6,109 nt of DNA from contig CAISDR010000521.1 of the NCBI GenBank assembly GCA_903884125.1, positions 1 to 6,109 of the forward strand, given 5' to 3'. The notes beneath the pieces are model-generated. The model was not told where the DNA came from and did no database searches. It worked only from the letters and a program-made list of their open reading frames with translations. The DNA comes from an uncultured bacterium. Lineage in GTDB: Bacteria > Pseudomonadota > Alphaproteobacteria > CAISDR01. Below, in pieces: positions 5,886 to 6,109 of the stretch (positions are counted from its first letter, which is position 1; each line of letters starts with the position of its first letter). The position numbers and the translations under genes were made by a program.

Positions 5886-6109
5886 GCGTTTTCGCCAAGA
5901 CCTGTTACACGCAAAACTTCATCCACCGTGGTTTTGCCGCGCCGTGCCTTTAACAATCCATCCTCGCGCAGTGTCAAAAGTCCCCCTTTTCGCGCAAGGG
6001 CAGCCAGATCCTGGGTAGCGGCACGCTGCATGATGGCGTCCTGCAGGCTGGGCGTGATCTGCACCATTTCATAAATGCCAGCACGGCCCTTAAAGCCAAT
6101 GCCCTGGCA
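5882..6109 (-). CDS. gspE: Type II secretion ATPase GspE, C-terminal fragment (gene cut by window end)
   Basis: GspE is the hexameric cytoplasmic AAA-like ATPase that powers pseudopilus assembly and docks on GspL. Only the last 75 residues are in the window; the frame is open through the right edge. The ATG at 6067 is internal, not a start. The fragment begins with Cys, then G-x-G-F-K-G-R-A-G-I-Y-E, matching the final cysteine of the zinc-binding tetracysteine motif and the G-Y-x-G-R-T-G-I-Y-E signature that follows it in GspE. Next come the C-terminal helices: I-T-P-S-L-Q-D-A-I, L-R-E-D-G-L-L-K, and T-V-D-E-V-L-R-V-T, which closes nearly all GspE proteins. The Walker boxes and the other three cysteines lie outside the window. 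PilB ATPases share this region, but the 4-base overlap with gspF and the following genes make GspE clear. Confidence 0.95.
   Translation of the reverse strand, partial: CQGIGFKGRAGIYEMVQITPSLQDAIMQRAATQDLAALARKGGLLTLREDGLLKARRGKTTVDEVLRVTGLGENA

Noticed and set aside
5526..6074. A 182-codon plus-strand open frame opposite gspE and gspF
   Set aside because: It lies entirely antisense to clear gspE/gspF coding sequence, its translation has no recognisable domain, and it has the Arg/Pro/Ser/Cys-rich look of an antisense shadow.

Overview
The window is almost entirely one minus-strand operon encoding the core of a type II secretion system (T2SS, general secretory pathway). In transcription order, from the right edge leftwards, it reads gspE (only the last 75 codons are in the window), gspF, gspG, gspH, gspI, gspJ, gspK and gspL. 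This is the textbook E-F-G-H-I-J-K-L order. Genes are packed tightly: E/F, H/I, I/J and J/K overlap by 4 bases (ATGA), F/G and G/H are 23 and 18 bases apart, and K/L overlap by 68 bases. No promoter is visible inside; the operon promoter must lie beyond the right edge.

At the left edge, on the plus strand, is the C-terminal end of a glycosyltransferase gene that converges on gspL. Only 19 bases separate the two stop codons, so the secretion operon ends at gspL here. gspM, gspC, gspD, gspN and the prepilin peptidase gene gspO are not in the window.

How the parts work together: GspE is the cytoplasmic ATPase. GspF is the polytopic inner-membrane platform protein and GspL links GspE to the membrane. 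GspG is the major pseudopilin. GspH, GspI, GspJ and GspK are minor pseudopilins that form and cap the tip of the pseudopilus that pushes folded periplasmic proteins through the GspD outer-membrane secretin. All five pseudopilins show a class III prepilin leader ending in Gly, followed by a hydrophobic helix.

The host must be a Gram-negative, diderm bacterium, most likely a proteobacterium. The GspL start (an F..WW motif close to the N-terminus) and the GspK tip sequence recall Xanthomonas-type or alphaproteobacterial systems. The GC content looks moderate, roughly half by eye. I cannot name a genus.

This is a recognisable, apparently intact T2SS segment rather than a new system. The most notable departures are: a GspG whose C-terminal calcium-binding loop appears to lack both usual aspartates; a GspL with an extra proline-rich periplasmic tail of about 85 residues; an operon that stops at gspL with no gspM behind it; and a GspH with two cysteines in its C-terminal part.
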